Assembly: GCF_002018875.1 (NCBI RefSeq) | Contig: NZ_MVOL01000017.1 | Location: 1 to 64,000, forward strand | Source of the DNA: Pseudomonas sp. MF4836 | Lineage (GTDB): Bacteria > Pseudomonadota > Gammaproteobacteria > Pseudomonadales > Pseudomonadaceae | Direction: 5' to 3' | Length of the DNA stretch: 64,000 nucleotides | Shown: positions 17,701-26,495 of the stretch, in pieces | Layout: each line of letters begins with the position of its first letter | Numbering within the stretch: position 1 is the stretch's first letter | Translations under genes and position numbers: made by a program | The notes under the pieces: model-generated | Database searches by the model: none | What the model saw: the letters and a program-made list of their open reading frames with translations, nothing else | What the model was told of the DNA's origin: nothing

Positions 17701-19503
17701 TCAGGCCAGGGTCGGCGAATTCTCCAGCAGGGTCTGGGTGTAGGCCGCCTGGGGCCGGTCGAGCACCTCGTCCACCCGCCCCTGCTCCACCACCCGCCCG
17801 AGTTTGAGCACCAGCACCCGGTCGGCGATCGCCCGCACCACCCCCAGGTCATGGGTGACAAACAGCAGGGTCAGGCCCTGGGCCTGCAATTGGCGCAACA
17901 GGGCCAGGATCGAGGCCTGCACCGAGACGTCCAGGGCCGAGGTGATTTCATCGCAGATCAGTAATTTCGGCTCGCAGATCAGGGCTCGGGCGATGGCCAC
18001 CCGTTGCCGCTCGCCACCGGACAGGCTGTGGGGATACAGGTCGGCCACCGAAGCCGGCAACGACACACGCTTGAGCACCGCCTCGACCCGCTCCCGGGCC
18101 GCTGGGCCCTTGATGCCGAAGAAGTGCTGCAAGGGCGCGCTCAGGGTCTGGTACACGCTTTGCCGCGGGTTCAGCGCGCGGTACGGGTTCTGGAAGATGT
18201 ACTGGATCTGGTGCCGCAACCCGGCAGCCCGCTGGCGCGCCGCCAGTTTCAGCGGCTGCCCGGCGTACCGCAGCTCGCCCTCGGCGTTTTCCCCAAGCCC
18301 GGCCACCGCCCGCGCCAGGCTGGTCTTGCCCGAACCGGACTCGCCCACCAGCGCCAGGCATTCCCCGGGCAGCAGGCGCAGCGAGACGTCGAACAGCACC
18401 TGGCGGTCGTAGGCCAGGTTCAGGCCGTTGATTTCCAGCAGCGCCGGGCGCGGCGCACTGTCTTCAGTCGCTAGCAGCGGCAGCTGGGGTGTCAGTTGCA
18501 GGCCCTGCACATAGGGTTCGACACAGGCCACCTGCTGCTGCGCCACCAGCTCGCGCAGGGGCGGCTCGGCTTCGCTGCACTCGGCACGCCGCCGCGAGCA
18601 GCGGGGAGCGAAGGCGCAACCGGCGGGTCGTTGGCCAGGTGCCGGGGCGTGCCCGGGAATCGCCAGCAGCTCGCGGCGCTGGGCAACATCCGGGATCGCC
18701 GCCAGCAACCCCCGGGTGTAAGGGTGCGCGGGCCGGGTAAACAGCGCCTCGCGGCTGGCGATCTCCACCAGGCGGCCGGCGTACATCACCATCACCCGGT
18801 CCACCAGGTCCTTGATCACCGCCAGGTCGTGGGACACGTACACCGCCGCCACCCCCAGGCTTTTGCACAGCCGACGCAGGGTGGCGAGGATATGGGCCTG
18901 GGTGGTGACGTCCAGGGCCGTGGTCGGTTCGTCCAGCACAATCAGCCGTGGCCGCAGGACAAACGCCAGGGCCAGCATCACCCGCTGCTGCTGGCCGCCG
19001 GACAGTTGATGGGGAAAGCGCCGCAGAAACTCCGGGTCATCCGGCAAGCCGACATCGCGCAGGGTCTCGACGATCCGCTGTTGCTGGGCCGCGCGGTCCA
19101 GGCGCACCTGATGCACGGCCAGGGTTTCGCGCAGCAGTCCGCCGATGCGCAGCGCCGGATTGAGCGCAGTGGCCGGGTCCTGGGCGACGTAGCCGATCAG
19201 GCTGCCCCGGGCCTGGCGCAGGGCCTCGCCCTGCAGTTCCAGCAGCCCCTGCCCGGCCACTTCAACCCGCCCGCTGACAATCCGTGCGCCGCGCCGGGCA
19301 TGGGCCAGCAAGGCGGTCGCCAGGGTAGTCTTGCCCGACCCCGACTCCCCTACCAGCCCGACAATCTCCCCGGCGTCGAGGCTGAAGGACACCCCCGACA
19401 GCACGTCCACCTGGTCCCGCAGTTCGACCCGTAATTGAGTGACTTGCAACACTCGGGTGCTGACAGGGCTGCGCGGCGTCTCGATCCCGGCGATGGCGTT
19501 CAT
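17701..19503 (-). CDS. Peptide-type ABC transporter, fused double ATPase (DppD-DppF type)
   Basis: 600 residues with two complete ABC ATPase halves in one chain. Half 1 has 'GESGSGKTT', 'LSGGQQQRVMLA' and 'LIVLDEPTTALD', then the Cys-rich oligopeptide-ATPase tail 'GCAFAPRCSRRRAEC'. Half 2 (from about residue 350) has 'GESGSGKTS', 'LSGGERQRVA' and 'LLICDEITSALD'. It energises the DppBC-type permeases upstream. It is the last gene of the sigma-54-preceded minus-strand operon starting at 26077. Peptide, nickel or opine-like cargo is family knowledge; here a sulfur compound is likely because of the neighbours. Confidence 0.92.
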   Translation of the reverse strand: MNAIAGIETPRSPVSTRVLQVTQLRVELRDQVDVLSGVSFSLDAGEIVGLVGESGSGKTTLATALLAHARRGARIVSGRVEVAGQGLLELQGEALRQARGSLIGYVAQDPATALNPALRIGGLLRETLAVHQVRLDRAAQQQRIVETLRDVGLPDDPEFLRRFPHQLSGGQQQRVMLALAFVLRPRLIVLDEPTTALDVTTQAHILATLRRLCKSLGVAAVYVSHDLAVIKDLVDRVMVMYAGRLVEIASREALFTRPAHPYTRGLLAAIPDVAQRRELLAIPGHAPAPGQRPAGCAFAPRCSRRRAECSEAEPPLRELVAQQQVACVEPYVQGLQLTPQLPLLATEDSAPRPALLEINGLNLAYDRQVLFDVSLRLLPGECLALVGESGSGKTSLARAVAGLGENAEGELRYAGQPLKLAARQRAAGLRHQIQYIFQNPYRALNPRQSVYQTLSAPLQHFFGIKGPAARERVEAVLKRVSLPASVADLYPHSLSGGERQRVAIARALICEPKLLICDEITSALDVSVQASILALLRQLQAQGLTLLFVTHDLGVVRAIADRVLVLKLGRVVEQGRVDEVLDRPQAAYTQTLLENSPTLA

Positions 19504-20345
19504 GGTTGTTTGTCTCCGATCCGTGAGCTGCTGCGACCGATGCCTTCGGCGAGGATATTGGTGCCATAGGCGAAGATCCCGATCAGCACCGCCGGGGCCA
19601 GCACTGCCCAGGGCTGGACCAGCAGCCCGGCCTGGTTTTCATTGATCATCAAACCCCAGTCGGCGGTGGGCGGAGCCACGCCGTAGCCGAGGAAGCTCAA
19701 GCCCGAGAGCATGCCCACGCCCCAGGTCAGCATGTTGCCTAAATGCACCAGCAGCGGCGTGAGGATGTTGGGCAGAATCTCGCGCAGCAGAATCCGCCGC
19801 CGCGAATACCCCATCATCTGCGCCGCCTCGACAAACTCCTGGCCGGCCACCGCCACCGCGCTGCCCCGGGCCAGGCGGATCACCCCGGGGGTGAAGGCGA
19901 TGGCCACGGTGAGCACGATCAGCCAGGGCGCGCGGCCCAGCATCGAGACAATCAACAGCACCAGGATCAGGTCCGGAAACGCCAGGGACACATCCGCCAG
20001 CCAGGTGATCAACTGGTCCAGGCGTCGCCGTGAAAAGCCGGCCAGCAGGCCCAGGGCGCTGCCCACCAGCAAGGCGATGGCCGCCGCGGCCAGCGACATC
20101 CACAACACCGACAGGCCACCGCTGAGCAGCCGCGACAGCACGTCATGCCCCAGAAAGTCATAGCCCAGAGGCGCCGCGACCGACGGCGCGCCGTACACCT
20201 GGCCAAGCATGTCGGTCGGCGCATGGGGCGCCAGCCAGGGGCCGAACAAGGCCAGAGCCACCAGCAACAGGGTGATCAGCGCGCCCTTGCGGGTTTGCGG
20301 TTCGGCCAGCCAGCGCTGCCAGCGGGCCCTTGATACGTCAGTCAT
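19500..20345 (-). CDS. Peptide-type ABC transporter permease (DppC type)
   Basis: 281 residues with about six membrane segments. The permease loop is 'EAAQMMGYSRRRILLREILP'. Its stop overlaps the ATPase start by 4 bases. N-terminal 'KGALITLLLVALALFGPWLA' is the first helix, typical of DppC. Confidence 0.92.
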   Translation of the reverse strand: MTDVSRARWQRWLAEPQTRKGALITLLLVALALFGPWLAPHAPTDMLGQVYGAPSVAAPLGYDFLGHDVLSRLLSGGLSVLWMSLAAAAIALLVGSALGLLAGFSRRRLDQLITWLADVSLAFPDLILVLLIVSMLGRAPWLIVLTVAIAFTPGVIRLARGSAVAVAGQEFVEAAQMMGYSRRRILLREILPNILTPLLVHLGNMLTWGVGMLSGLSFLGYGVAPPTADWGLMINENQAGLLVQPWAVLAPAVLIGIFAYGTNILAEGIGRSSSRIGDKQP

Positions 20346-20355
20346 GCGTCACCTC

Positions 20356-21432
20356 TCAAGGCGCTTTGGAGGGCGAACGCCGCCACCAGGGCTGAATGCC
20401 CCGGCGGTTGCGGCGAATCATGGTCACCCGGCGCGCAGTGCGCAGTTTCGGGGTCAGCAATACGGTCAACAGGTCGGCCAGCAGGTTGATCAGCACCACA
20501 CCGAGGGTGATCAGCAGCACGATGGCCTGGATCATCGGCAGGTCGCGCATCTGGATCGCCGAGTTGAGGGAGGTGCCGATCCCCGGGTAGCTGAAGATCA
20601 CCTCGGCCAGCAACGCGCCGCCGATCAGCGTGCGCAGGGTCAGGGCCACGCCCTGGATGGCCGGGATCAGGGCATTGGGCAAGGTATGGCGCCAGACGAT
20701 GCGCCACTCGGGAATGCCCCGCAGCCGCGCGGCAACCACGTAGTCCGACTCCAGGGCTTCGATCATCGAGGCGCGCACCATGCGCGTCAGGTACGGCAGC
20801 GCGGACAGGCCGAGGGCCAGCACCGGCAACACCAGGAACTGCAATTGGCGCAGCAGGGATTTGTCCGGGTCGAGGATCGACACCGCCGGCAGCAGGTCCA
20901 TGTGCGGCATGGAAAACAGCAGCACCAGGCCGATGGCCAGGAGAAAGCCCGGGGTGGCCTTGAGAAAGATCAGCAGCGACAGGCTCCAGCGATCGACGCG
21001 GCTGTCCCGGCGCAAGGCCAGGGACACCCCCAACAGCAACGCCAGCGGCACCACCAGGGCGATGACCCCGGCGAGCAGGGCCAGGGTGTAGCCGAAACGC
21101 CCGAACAGGATGTCGGCCACCGGCGCATTGGAGTCCAGGGACACCCCCAGCTCGCCACTCAGGGCCGAGCCCAGCCAGCGCAGGTACTGCTCGAGGATGG
21201 GCCGGTCCAGGCCCAGTTGGCGTTGCAGGGTAAGGATGCTTTCCAGGGGCGCATCGGGGCCGAGGATCACCCGCGCCGGGTCCGAGGGCAGCGCCTGGGT
21301 GGCGATAAACACCACCAGGCTGATGACCCAGGCGGTAAGCAGGCCATAGCCCAGGCGCCCGATAAACCAGGCCAGCCAGGCCGGGGTGCGTGGGGTCTTG
21401 CAGGAAGCGTTGGCAACAGTCGGCTCAGGCAT
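20356..21432 (-). CDS. Peptide-type ABC transporter permease (DppB type)
   Basis: 358 residues with 'IGRLGYGLLTAWVISLVVFI' as first helix and the DppB segment 'VAARLRGIPEWRIVWRHTLP'. It overlaps the upstream binding-protein gene by 8 bases. It has a longer than usual N-terminus and an Arg-rich C-terminus. Confidence 0.9.
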   Translation of the reverse strand: MPEPTVANASCKTPRTPAWLAWFIGRLGYGLLTAWVISLVVFIATQALPSDPARVILGPDAPLESILTLQRQLGLDRPILEQYLRWLGSALSGELGVSLDSNAPVADILFGRFGYTLALLAGVIALVVPLALLLGVSLALRRDSRVDRWSLSLLIFLKATPGFLLAIGLVLLFSMPHMDLLPAVSILDPDKSLLRQLQFLVLPVLALGLSALPYLTRMVRASMIEALESDYVVAARLRGIPEWRIVWRHTLPNALIPAIQGVALTLRTLIGGALLAEVIFSYPGIGTSLNSAIQMRDLPMIQAIVLLITLGVVLINLLADLLTVLLTPKLRTARRVTMIRRNRRGIQPWWRRSPSKAP

Positions 21433-22999
21433 GGTTCAACCACAACTCGTCGAAACGCCAGGAGGCGAAGGTGGTCTGTTCCGGCTGCAAGCCGCCGACT
21501 CGGGTCGAGGCCGCATCCAGCACATCATTGAAGCCCCAGATCAGCAGGCCGCCGCGCTGGTGCTGGATACCTTGCGCCTCATGCACCAACTGCTTGCGCA
21601 GCGCAAGGTCAGGCTGGGCCAGGGCCTGCTGGTAGAGCGCGGTAAAGCGCGGGTCGTGGAAGTTGCTGCGGTTGTAGATCGCCTGGGGGGCATCGTTGTG
21701 CAGCGCCGAAGCGAGAAAGCCCCGGGCCGGCGTAGCGCCGGGCGACAACTGCCAGTTTTCCCGCTGCGGGCCGTTGAACACAGAGCCGTCGACCTGGGTC
21801 ACCTTGATCTCGACCCCGGCCTTTTTCGCCTGCTGGGCGAACACCAGCGCGGCATTGACCCCTGGCCCCGGGGTGGTGGTCAGCTCGACCCGCAACCCGT
21901 CCTGCCCGGCCTGGCGCAGCAAGGAGCGCGCCTGGTCCAGGTCATGGGGGCGCTGGGCGATGGCATGGTTGTAGGTCGGGTCGTGGGGCGAATACAGGTC
22001 GTTGGCGATCCGCCCGAAGCCGTTGAGGCCGCGGTCCACCAGTTCCTGTCGGTCGGCCAGCAGGCGGAATGCCTGGCGTACCCGCTCATCCTGGAACGGC
22101 GCCTTGGCCAGGTTCAGGTTGAAGCCGGTGAATGAAGTACTGGGTGACACGTAGAGCTTGAGCCGGGTATCGGCCTTGAGCAGCGCGCTGTGCTCGGCCT
22201 GGACCCCGCTGGCCACGTCGATCTGCCCGGCGCGCAGGGCGGCGGCGCGGGACACCTGGTCCTTGAATTCGATGATCTCCAGTTCATCGGCATAGGGCTG
22301 GCCGGGTTTGTAGTAGTTCTCGAAGCGGCTGTAGAGCGAGCGCTGGCCCGGGATAAAACTCTTGAGTTTGTACGGCCCGGCGCCCACCGGGTTGGTCACC
22401 GGGTCATAGTCGGTGGGCACGATGCCGCCGAAGCTGATCAGGGTTTCATCCAGGGGGAAGAAACTCTGGCCCTGCTTGAAGCGGATCTCGATCGTGCGCG
22501 CATCCAGCTTGCGCAGGGCCGTGCGGTCGATGGCCCCCACCAGCCCGGCAAAGGGTGAGGCAAGTTTCGGGTCGGTCAGGCGCAGAATCGAAAACAGCAT
22601 GTCATCGGCGCCAATGCTCTTGCCGTGGTGGAACTCCAGCCCAGGCTTGATGCGAATGGTCCAGGCGCTGGCATCGGCATTGGGTTCGGCGAACTCGGCC
22701 AGGGCCAGGCGCGTGCTGACGTCGCGGTTCCATTCCCAGAACTTGCTGTACAGCGCCCAGCCGCGAATGATTCCGCCGCCCACCGGCTTGTGCGCGTCGA
22801 GGTTACCGGACTGGTCGCCATCGATAATGCCGATGCGCAAGCGCCCACCCTGGACCGGCGTGCTGCTGAGCAGCACCGCGCTGTCGGCGGGTGCTGCGCC
22901 GCCGTCACAACCGCTGAGCAGACTGCTGCCCAGCAGCAGCCCGCCACCGACGGCCAGGCTGTTGCCGAGAAAGATCCGCCGCGAAAATGCCTCACTCAT
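21425..22999 (-). CDS. Peptide-type ABC substrate-binding lipoprotein (family 5)
   Basis: 524 residues. The N-terminus 'SRRIFLGNSL' has an RR motif like a Tat signal and is followed by a lipobox-like 'SLLSGC', so export as a lipoprotein is likely. The rest is a family 5 (DppA/OppA) binding domain ('GLEFHHGKSIGADDMLFSIL', 'GAGPYKLKSF'). It supplies the DppBCDF-type transporter downstream. The Tat/lipobox combination is not shared by classical DppA and may indicate a non-peptide ligand. Confidence 0.88.
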   Translation of the reverse strand: MSEAFSRRIFLGNSLAVGGGLLLGSSLLSGCDGGAAPADSAVLLSSTPVQGGRLRIGIIDGDQSGNLDAHKPVGGGIIRGWALYSKFWEWNRDVSTRLALAEFAEPNADASAWTIRIKPGLEFHHGKSIGADDMLFSILRLTDPKLASPFAGLVGAIDRTALRKLDARTIEIRFKQGQSFFPLDETLISFGGIVPTDYDPVTNPVGAGPYKLKSFIPGQRSLYSRFENYYKPGQPYADELEIIEFKDQVSRAAALRAGQIDVASGVQAEHSALLKADTRLKLYVSPSTSFTGFNLNLAKAPFQDERVRQAFRLLADRQELVDRGLNGFGRIANDLYSPHDPTYNHAIAQRPHDLDQARSLLRQAGQDGLRVELTTTPGPGVNAALVFAQQAKKAGVEIKVTQVDGSVFNGPQRENWQLSPGATPARGFLASALHNDAPQAIYNRSNFHDPRFTALYQQALAQPDLALRKQLVHEAQGIQHQRGGLLIWGFNDVLDAASTRVGGLQPEQTTFASWRFDELWLNHA

Positions 23000-23010
23000 G
23001 GCCCTCTCCC

Positions 23011-24216
23011 CTATACCGCTTCGACGGCGCTGGGCTGGGCCTTGGCCACCGGGGTGACGCCCAGTCGCGGCACCTCGAAGCCATGGTCCAGGTCCAGCAG
23101 CGGGAACAGCAGGTCCGCCACCCGGTGCGCTTCATCGATCAACGGGAAGCCCGAAAGAATAAAGGCCGACGTGCCCTGGGCCTCGTATTCGCGAATACGT
23201 TCAGCCACCTGCTGCGCACTGCCCACCAGGTAAGTGCCGGCGGCGGGGCCGAGGATATTGAAGCCGAACAGGCTCGGGCCGAGCCAGACATTGGGGTAGA
23301 TCTCCAGGTCCCGGGCCTTGGGCAGGCGCCCGGCGCGTATGGTTTCGACATTGCGTTGGGTCTGCGGGTCATCGCTGTGGAAGCTGTCCAGGGTTGCACC
23401 GGGCGGCAGTTGGCGCTCGATGGCGTTGCGCGCGGTTTGCAGCGAGGTGCGTTGCAGCAGTTTCTCGGCGTGGGCCCAGGCTTCTTCCTCGGTCTCGCGG
23501 ACGATGATTTGCAGGCGGGTGCCGAAGGTCAGCTCACGGCCGATCTTGGCCGCTTCAGCGGCCACTTTGCGGAACTTGTCGCCGAGCTTGGGCGGGGTGT
23601 TGGCGAAGCTCAGATAGACGTCGAGCAACTGCACCGAATGCGCCACCCCGGGGCCGGAGGTGCCGGCACCCCACAGCGGGATGCCCGGCTTCTGCCGCGG
23701 CGGATGCCAGCCGCCCAGGGGATGGCTGGCGGCGCCTGGCGAGCGCGCGGCAAGTTTGACGTAACGGCCGTCGTAGCCTGCGGTTTCACCGGCGTAGATG
23801 CTCTGGAAAGCGCGCCAGTATTCGAGGCTGAAGTCGTAGCGCTCGTCGTGGGGGTAATGCACGCCCAGGGTCGCCAGGCCCGCGTCATTGCCATTGACCA
23901 CGTTGAACAGCAGGCGGCCGTTGGAAAACTGGTCAAAGGTCAGGGCCCACTTGGCCAACACCGCCGGCGACAGCTCGCCCGGGTGTTGCGCCACGAGAAA
24001 GCGCAGGCGCTGGGTGGCGTCGATCAGGGCCGCCGACACCGCCAGGCTTTCGTTGGGGCTGGAGCCGAGCAACGAGCCGTAGTAGCCCAGCCGGTCACTG
24101 GCCACCGCCAGTTGCTTGAGGTGTTCGAAGTCGGTCTTCCAGCGGCCTTCGGGCTCCCATGGATAGGGGCCATCGGGGGTGGTGAGGTACCAGAGAATCT
24201 TTACCGCCATGGTCAT
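23011..24216 (-). CDS. LLM-class FMN-dependent monooxygenase (SsuD-like)
   Basis: About 401 residues, bacterial-luciferase fold, SsuD branch ('RLRFLVAQHPGELSP', 'LEIYPNVWLGPSLFG'). Such enzymes use FMNH2 and O2 to cleave C-S bonds of sulfonates. Compared with E. coli SsuD, the Cys54 region has no Cys, and the His228 position reads Gln in 'FGTRLQIIVRET', while the preceding Arg is kept; a different substrate is therefore likely. Two ATG codons (24216 and 24210) lie behind AAGGAAG. The gene is 30 bases downstream of the aldolase gene. Confidence 0.88.
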   Translation of the reverse strand: MTMAVKILWYLTTPDGPYPWEPEGRWKTDFEHLKQLAVASDRLGYYGSLLGSSPNESLAVSAALIDATQRLRFLVAQHPGELSPAVLAKWALTFDQFSNGRLLFNVVNGNDAGLATLGVHYPHDERYDFSLEYWRAFQSIYAGETAGYDGRYVKLAARSPGAASHPLGGWHPPRQKPGIPLWGAGTSGPGVAHSVQLLDVYLSFANTPPKLGDKFRKVAAEAAKIGRELTFGTRLQIIVRETEEEAWAHAEKLLQRTSLQTARNAIERQLPPGATLDSFHSDDPQTQRNVETIRAGRLPKARDLEIYPNVWLGPSLFGFNILGPAAGTYLVGSAQQVAERIREYEAQGTSAFILSGFPLIDEAHRVADLLFPLLDLDHGFEVPRLGVTPVAKAQPSAVEAV

Positions 24217-24246
24217 GCTTCCTTGAAAGTGAGTGGACGACCGCGA

Positions 24247-24978
24247 TCAGTTGCGGCGATCGATGGCCGGCACCAGGCCCAGTTCGGTGGCGCGCTCGAA
24301 CAGGCCGCTCATTTTCCATTGCTGGGTCAGCACCCCGGGACCGTAAGGGCGCGAGCCGCCAAGGGCATCGGCCAGCAGTTGCAGTTGCGCGCCCTCCTCC
24401 AGCAACAGGATGAATTCGGCGGTGGCGCGCAGGCCCTGCTTGCCCCACACGGTGGAGCCGCCGTTGGCTTCGAGAATCGCCAGGTTGAAGGGGTTCTCGG
24501 CGATCTTGTCGAGGATGAAGTCCACCTCCGGCTGACGACGATCGATGTACACCGGCAGTTCCCGGGCCAGCTGGTAGCGCTGCACCGGCACGTAGTTGAA
24601 CGGCAAGGTGCGGTGGGTCTGGGCCCAGGCACCGAGGTACGGCGAGTGCACGTGGGACACGGTGGTCACGTCCGGGTGGGTCTGGAACAGCTTGGTGTAG
24701 CGCCCGAGGCCGCCCTTGCCCTTGCCGAAAATCACCTTGCCGGCAAAGTCGGTGACCGTGGCCTGCAGCGGCTTGCGGTAGTTCCACGGCCCGCCGTAGT
24801 TGACCGAGACCAGCAACTCCTGGCCCGGCACCCGCTCGATAAAGCCGACGGTGCCGTTGGCGGTGATGGTGTTGGTTTCGCGGAACACGGTGAAGGCTTC
24901 TTCGGCGTCGATCAGCACCTGATCGATAAAGCTCTGCAGTTCTTGGCTGATGGGTTGTTCATGGATAAGTACGGTCAT
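24247..24978 (-). CDS. Class II aldolase/adducin-domain protein
   Basis: 243 residues from the ATG at 24976-24978. Class II aldolase signature: 'ANGTVGFIERVPGQELLVSV' and metal-binding 'VSHVHSPYLGAW', with further conserved Arg/Glu around 'PVYIDRRQPEVDFI'. Members do retro-aldol cleavage, decarboxylation or dehydration. It sits between the DszB-like gene and the LLM monooxygenase gene, so it probably handles a carbon skeleton released during desulfurisation. No specific substrate can be read. Confidence 0.82.
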   Translation of the reverse strand: MTVLIHEQPISQELQSFIDQVLIDAEEAFTVFRETNTITANGTVGFIERVPGQELLVSVNYGGPWNYRKPLQATVTDFAGKVIFGKGKGGLGRYTKLFQTHPDVTTVSHVHSPYLGAWAQTHRTLPFNYVPVQRYQLARELPVYIDRRQPEVDFILDKIAENPFNLAILEANGGSTVWGKQGLRATAEFILLLEEGAQLQLLADALGGSRPYGPGVLTQQWKMSGLFERATELGLVPAIDRRN

Positions 24979-25021
24979 GGCAGTTCTCCGACAGGAATTG
25001 AGGTAAAGGCTGGGTTCAGGG

Positions 25022-26077
25022 TCAGGCGCGGCGTTTGGCCAGCAGTTCATGGGCCGCTTGCAGCGGGCGCGGGTCGACCCAGTCAGCGATGGCGAAATCG
25101 CGTTCGAGGAAGCCGTGCAGGTACAGGAAGTCTTTTTGCACCCCGAGAAACTCCAGGCGCTGGGGCGACAGGTCCGGGGCCAGGGTGGTGTGGAAGGCGC
25201 CGCGATAGGCTTCGGCCACTCCGGCACTGCCGGCGCGGGTTTCTTCTTCGAGAATCGCGTTCAGCGCCTCACGGTTGTTGGCGGCCCAGTCGGCGGCATT
25301 CAGGGTCTGCGCGAGAAAGCGCACCACCAGCTCGAAATGGTTGTCCAGCAGGCTCTGGTGCACGGTGATCGGCCGTGGCGTGCCGTTGTTGATGCGGTAA
25401 CGCGGGTCGGCGATCAGGTCCAGGTCGATGCCCACCACCAGCCCCAGGCGCCGCGCGGCGTCGGCGGCCGACGCACCCTTGACGTACACCGCGTCGACTT
25501 CACCGCGCACCAGGTAGTCCAGGCCTGACCACAGGCGCTGCAAACCTTCCTGGGGGTTGGCGGCCTGCTCCTGGTTCTGCAATGCCACTTCCACCAGATC
25601 GACGTCGTCGAAACTCAGGCCGGCCAGGCTCAAGGCACCTTTGTAACCGTGCAGGCTCATGGCCCGGGCGATGCTGCCCGGACGACTGTCGCCCCACGCC
25701 GGCAGGGCCAGGCGCTTGCCCTTCAAGTCCTGGGCGCTGCGGATCCCGGAGTCGGGGCGCACGAGGATGGTCTGCCACTCCTCGATCCAGGTCAGGCCGA
25801 TCAGCCGGCTCGGTGAACCGGCGGCACGCGCGGCCAGGGCCGGGACATTGCCGCCTTCGCGAAACAGCCCGGGCAACTGATGATCGTAGTGGTGATGGCC
25901 CAGCTGGCGGGCCTCCTGCAGGGTTGAGACCGGCAGGCCGTCGGCGGCGAATTCTTCGCTGAGCCAGCCCAGTTTGTAGGCGATCCCGGAGGCGGTCGGC
26001 ACCGGGCAACGGGTGAACCAGATCTGTTCCAGGGCGGCCTGGGCAACGGGTTCGGCGAGTGTGGCGGCAAGCGTCAT
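25022..26077 (-). CDS. DszB-like putative sulfinate desulfinase (would be labelled ABC substrate-binding protein)
   Basis: 351 residues from the ATG at 26075-26077, first gene of the operon. The fold is of the NMT1/SsuA binding-protein type, but there is no signal peptide. DszB-type signatures are visible: Cys24 in 'WFTRCPVPTASG' (DszB Cys27 is in 'NCPVPN'), and His63 and Arg73 ten residues apart in 'HYDHQLPGLFREGGNVP' (DszB His60/Arg70, also ten apart, followed by GGEIP). DszB hydrolyses an aromatic sulfinate to sulfite. Related to the genes at 33046 and 34135. A cytoplasmic binding protein is the alternative. Confidence 0.72.
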   Translation of the reverse strand: MTLAATLAEPVAQAALEQIWFTRCPVPTASGIAYKLGWLSEEFAADGLPVSTLQEARQLGHHHYDHQLPGLFREGGNVPALAARAAGSPSRLIGLTWIEEWQTILVRPDSGIRSAQDLKGKRLALPAWGDSRPGSIARAMSLHGYKGALSLAGLSFDDVDLVEVALQNQEQAANPQEGLQRLWSGLDYLVRGEVDAVYVKGASAADAARRLGLVVGIDLDLIADPRYRINNGTPRPITVHQSLLDNHFELVVRFLAQTLNAADWAANNREALNAILEEETRAGSAGVAEAYRGAFHTTLAPDLSPQRLEFLGVQKDFLYLHGFLERDFAIADWVDPRPLQAAHELLAKRRA

Positions 26078-26147
26078 GGCGAGCTCCTGTGGCGGGTCAA
26101 GGCAGTCGCGGTGACTGCTGGCCAAGGTGGATGGCTTGCCTGGCTAT

Positions 26148-26163
26148 TGCAGCGCCCGTGCCA
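26148..26163 (-). promoter_or_regulatory. Sigma-54 (-24/-12) promoter for the 26077-17701 operon
   Basis: On the minus strand the sequence is TGGCACGGGCGCTGCA, a GG-N10-GC element close to the YTGGCACGN4TTGCW consensus. It lies 71 bases before the ATG of the DszB-like gene. Confidence 0.7.
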
Positions 26164-26226
26164 AGAGCGCAAAGCCCCGGTTTACAAGGTCTGGCGCCGT
26201 CCCCCTGACAATTCCCTGCGGCCGAT

Positions 26227-26305
26227 TGCTGGCCTGCCAGCAGCTTTGCACGCCGACTGCTGCTGCCGGAGCAGCAGCCTGCCGGGCACTGCTGCTCCAG
26301 CAGCA
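26227..26305. promoter_or_regulatory. Candidate enhancer (UAS) cluster shared by divergent sigma-54 promoters
   Basis: Three inverted repeats lie close together: TGCTGG-4 nt-CCAGCA (26227-26242), CTGCTGCT-5 nt-AGCAGCAG (26257-26277) and TGCTGCT-CC-AGCAGCA (26290-26305). The last is repeated exactly at 36035-36050, in front of another sigma-54 promoter. Location between two divergent -24/-12 elements fits binding of a bacterial enhancer-binding protein. Confidence 0.55.
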
Positions 26306-26393
26306 ATCGAGGCCTGACAGACGCCCTGCACCCAGGGTCAAGGCCCCGCCGGCTGTGGCTTGCAGGGGTTTTTCGGGGTTTGAAAAACGCCCT

Positions 26394-26409
26394 GGCGCAG
26401 AACTTGCTC
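26394..26409 (+). promoter_or_regulatory. Sigma-54 (-24/-12) promoter for the sfnB-like operon
   Basis: TGGCGCAGAACTTGCT, a GG-N10-GC element, 86 bases before the ATG at 26496 and about 89 bases downstream of the nearest palindrome. It faces away from the minus-strand sigma-54 promoter. Confidence 0.7.
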
Positions 26410-26495
26410 AAGGCTGTTTCACCCAGCCGCCCTGGGTAGGCGCAGGCATCAAGCGCCTGCAGGGCGGCATCAGATCCCTTAACAGAGGTAATGCA

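Noticed and set aside
22900..22960. CTGCTG/CAGCAG palindrome like the enhancer candidates
   Set aside because: It lies inside the signal region of the 21425-22999 binding-protein gene and comes from Leu/Ser codon runs. Only intergenic copies were kept.
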